Source: Leptasterias polaris (Eukaryota > Echinodermata > Asteroidea > Forcipulatida > Asteriidae). From it: a DNA stretch of 64,000 nt. The position numbers and the translations under genes were made by a program. Below, piece by piece: positions 61,326-64,000 of the stretch. The notes beneath the pieces were generated by a model, which did not search any database, was not told where the DNA came from, and saw nothing but the letters and a program-made list of their open reading frames with translations. Where the stretch lies: positions 2,914,001-2,978,000 of the forward strand of contig JAZGTN010000162.1 in assembly GCA_037783415.1 (NCBI GenBank), in the 5' to 3' direction. Position 1 is the stretch's first letter. The number at the start of each line of letters is the position of its first letter.

Positions 61326-64000
61326 CACATCCAAACGTATCTATCGCTGCGTGCCAACTGATAGAATGTTCCTAAGTCTACACCACATCCAAACGTATCT
61401 ATCGCTGCGTGCCAACTGATAGAATGTTCCTAAGTCTACACCACATCCAAACGTATCTATCGCTGCGTGCCAACTGATAGAATGTTCCTAAGTCTACACC
61501 ACATCCAAACGTATCTATCGCTGCGTGCCAACTGATAGAATGTTCCTAAGTCTACACCACATCCAAACGTATCTATCGCTGCGTGCCAACTGATAGAATG
61601 TTCCTAAGTCTACACCACATCCAAACGTATCTATCGCTGCGTGCCAACTGATAGAATGTTCCTAAGTCTACACCACATCCAAACGTATCTATCGCTGCGT
61701 GCCAACTGATAGAATGTTCCTAAGTCTACACCACATCCAAACGTATCTATCGCTGCGTGCCAACTGATAGAATGTTCCTAAGTCTACACCACATCCAAAC
61801 GTATCTATCGCTGCGTGCCAACTGATAGAATGTTCCTAAGTCTACACCACATCCAAACGTATCTATCGCTGCGTGCCAACTGATAGAATGTTCCTAAGTC
61901 TACACCACATCCAAACGTATCTATCGCTGCGTGCCAACTGATAGAATGTTCCTAAGTCTACACCACATCCAAACGTATCTATCGCTGCGTGCCAACTGAT
62001 AGAATGTTCCTAAGTCTACACCACATCCAAACGTATCTATCGCTGCGTGCCAACTGATAGAATGTTCTTAGGTCTACACCACATCCAAACGTATCTATCG
62101 CTGCGTGCCAACTGATAGAATGTTCCTAAGTCTACACCACATCCAAACGTATCTATCGCTGCGTGCCAACTGATAGAATGTTCCTAAGTCTACACCACAT
62201 CCAAACGTATCTATCGCTGCGTGCCAACTGATAGAATGTTCCTAAGTCTACACCACATCCAAACGTATCTATCGCTGCGTGCCAACTGATAGAATGTTCC
62301 TAAGTCTACACCACATCCAAACGTATCTATCGCTGCGTGCCAACTGATAGAATGTTCCTAAGTCTACACCACATCCAAACGTATCTATCGCTGCGTGCCA
62401 ACTGATAGAATGTTCTTAGGTCTACACCACATCCAAACGTATCTATCGCTGCGTGCCAACTGATAGAATGTTCCTAAGTCTACACCACATCCAAACGTAT
62501 CTATCGCTGCGTGCCAACTGATAGAATGTTCCTACAAGTCTACACCACATCCAAACGTATCTATCGCTGCGTGCCAACTGATAGAATGTTCCTAAGTCTA
62601 CACCACATCCAAACGTATCTATCGCTGCGTGCCAACTGATAGAATGTTCCTAAGTCTACACCACATCCAAACGTATCTATCGCTGCGTGCCAACTGATAG
62701 AATGTTCTTAGGTCTACACCACATCCAAACGTATCTATCGCTGCGTGCCAACTGATAGAATGTTCCTAAGTCTACACCACATCCAAACGTATCTATCGCT
62801 GCGTGCCAACTGATAGAATGTTCTTAGGTCTACACCACATCCAAACGTATCTATCGCTGCGTGCCAACTGATAGAATGTTCCTAAGTCTACACCACATCC
62901 AAACGTATCTATCGCTGCGTGCCAACTGATAGAATGTTCCTAAGTCTACACCACATCCAAACGTATCTATCGCTGCGTGCCAACTGATAGAATGTTCCTA
63001 AGTCTACACCACATCCAAACGTATCTATCGCTGCGTGCCAACTGATAGAATGTTCCTAAGTCTACACCACATCCAAACGTATCTATCGCTGCGTGCCAAC
63101 TGATAGAATGTTCCTAAGTCTACACCACATCCAAACGTATCTATCGCTGCGTGCCAACTGATAGAATGTTCCTAAGTCTACACCACATCCAAACGTATCT
63201 ATCGCTGCGTGCCAACTGATAGAATGTTCCTAAGTCTACACCACATCCAAACGTATCTATCGCTGCGTGCCAACTGATAGAATGTTCCTAAGTCTACACC
63301 ACATCCAAACGTATCTATCGCTGCGTGCCAACTGATAGAATGTTCCTAAGTCTACACCACATCCAAACGTATCTATCGCTGCGTGCCAACTGATAGAATG
63401 TTCCTAAGTCTACACCACATCCAAACGTATCTATCGCTGCGTGCCAACTGATAGAATGTTCCTAAGTCTACACCACATCCAAACGTATCTATCGCTGCGT
63501 GCCAACTGATAGAATGTTCCTAAGTCTACACCACATCCAAACGTATCTATCGCTGCGTGCCAACTGATAGAATGTTCCTAAGTCTACACCACATCCAAAC
63601 GTATCTATCGCTGCGTGCCAACTGATAGAATGTTCCTAAGTCTACACCACATCCAAACGTATCTATCGCTGCGTGCCAACTGATAGAATGTTCCTAAGTC
63701 TACACCACATCCAAACGTATCTATCGCTGCGTGCCAACTGATAGAATGTTCCTAAGTCTACACCACATCCAAACGTATCTATCGCTGCGTGCCAACTGAT
63801 AGAATGTTCCTAAGTCTACACCACATCCAAACGTATCTATCGCTGCGTGCCAACTGATAGAATGTTCTTAGGTCTACACCACATCCAAACGTATCTATCG
63901 CTGCGTGCCAACTGATAGAATGTTCCTAAGTCTACACCACATCCAAACGTATCTATCGCTGCGTGCCAACTGATAGAATGTTCCTACAAGTCTACACCAC
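61326..64000 (+). repeat. 58-bp satellite array, at least 46 copies, open at the window end
   Basis: The unit reads cacatccaaacgtatctatc, gctgcgtgccaactgataga, atgttcctaagtctacac (58 bp). Variants are cttaggtct and a 60-bp form with cctacaagtct (62531, 63983). The short arms ctatc/gatag could form a hairpin. It lies in the intron after the last visible PH exon and runs past the window edge. Confidence 0.97.

Overview
The window is nuclear DNA of an animal: one multi-exon gene on the + strand with GT-AG introns, embedded in repeat-rich introns. The style of the repeats (TACATGTA-rich sequence, tRNA-derived SINEs, many short terminal-inverted-repeat elements) suggests a marine deuterostome, most likely an echinoderm such as a sea star. 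That placement is inference, not proof.

The gene is a TIAM1/TIAM2/still-life type guanine-nucleotide exchange factor for Rac. I could follow 23 consecutive coding exons from 6953 to 60928. Every exon junction keeps the reading frame, giving about 1,407 codons. In order they encode a serine-rich N-terminal region (6953-8137), the first PH domain (13228-17812), the coiled-coil/extension segment (18261-21605), a linker and Ras-binding domain (21969-23863), a PDZ domain (25289-29592), an acidic coiled linker (44528-44856), the DH catalytic domain (44832-47427) and the start of the second PH domain (59063-60928). The first exon or exons and the C-terminal end lie outside the window.

A separate candidate first exon at 33064-33181 encodes a predicted N-myristoylated start (MGNVPS...). 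Its splice phase matches the DH exon at 44528. It predicts a short, membrane-targeted DH-PH isoform driven by an internal promoter.

The introns carry large tandem arrays: 137 bp x6 (18554), 64 bp x4 (20776), 20 bp x about 100 (26029), 35 bp x about 10 (31093), 44/50 bp x about 200 (35090-44118), 47 bp x about 76 (50113) and 58 bp x at least 46 (61326 to the window end). Three of these arrays show higher-order duplication. Two tandem duplications (20776 and 29556) copy the end of an exon together with its 5' splice site. One of them creates in-frame alternative donors.

Other contents are several DNA transposons with clear terminal inverted repeats (9138, 11102, 22173, 24499, 29853, 53738), fold-back elements, dispersed MITE families, tRNA-derived SINEs, and a decayed THAP zinc-finger fragment on the - strand near 61100-61242. 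I see no rRNA, no CRISPR array and no second intact protein gene.
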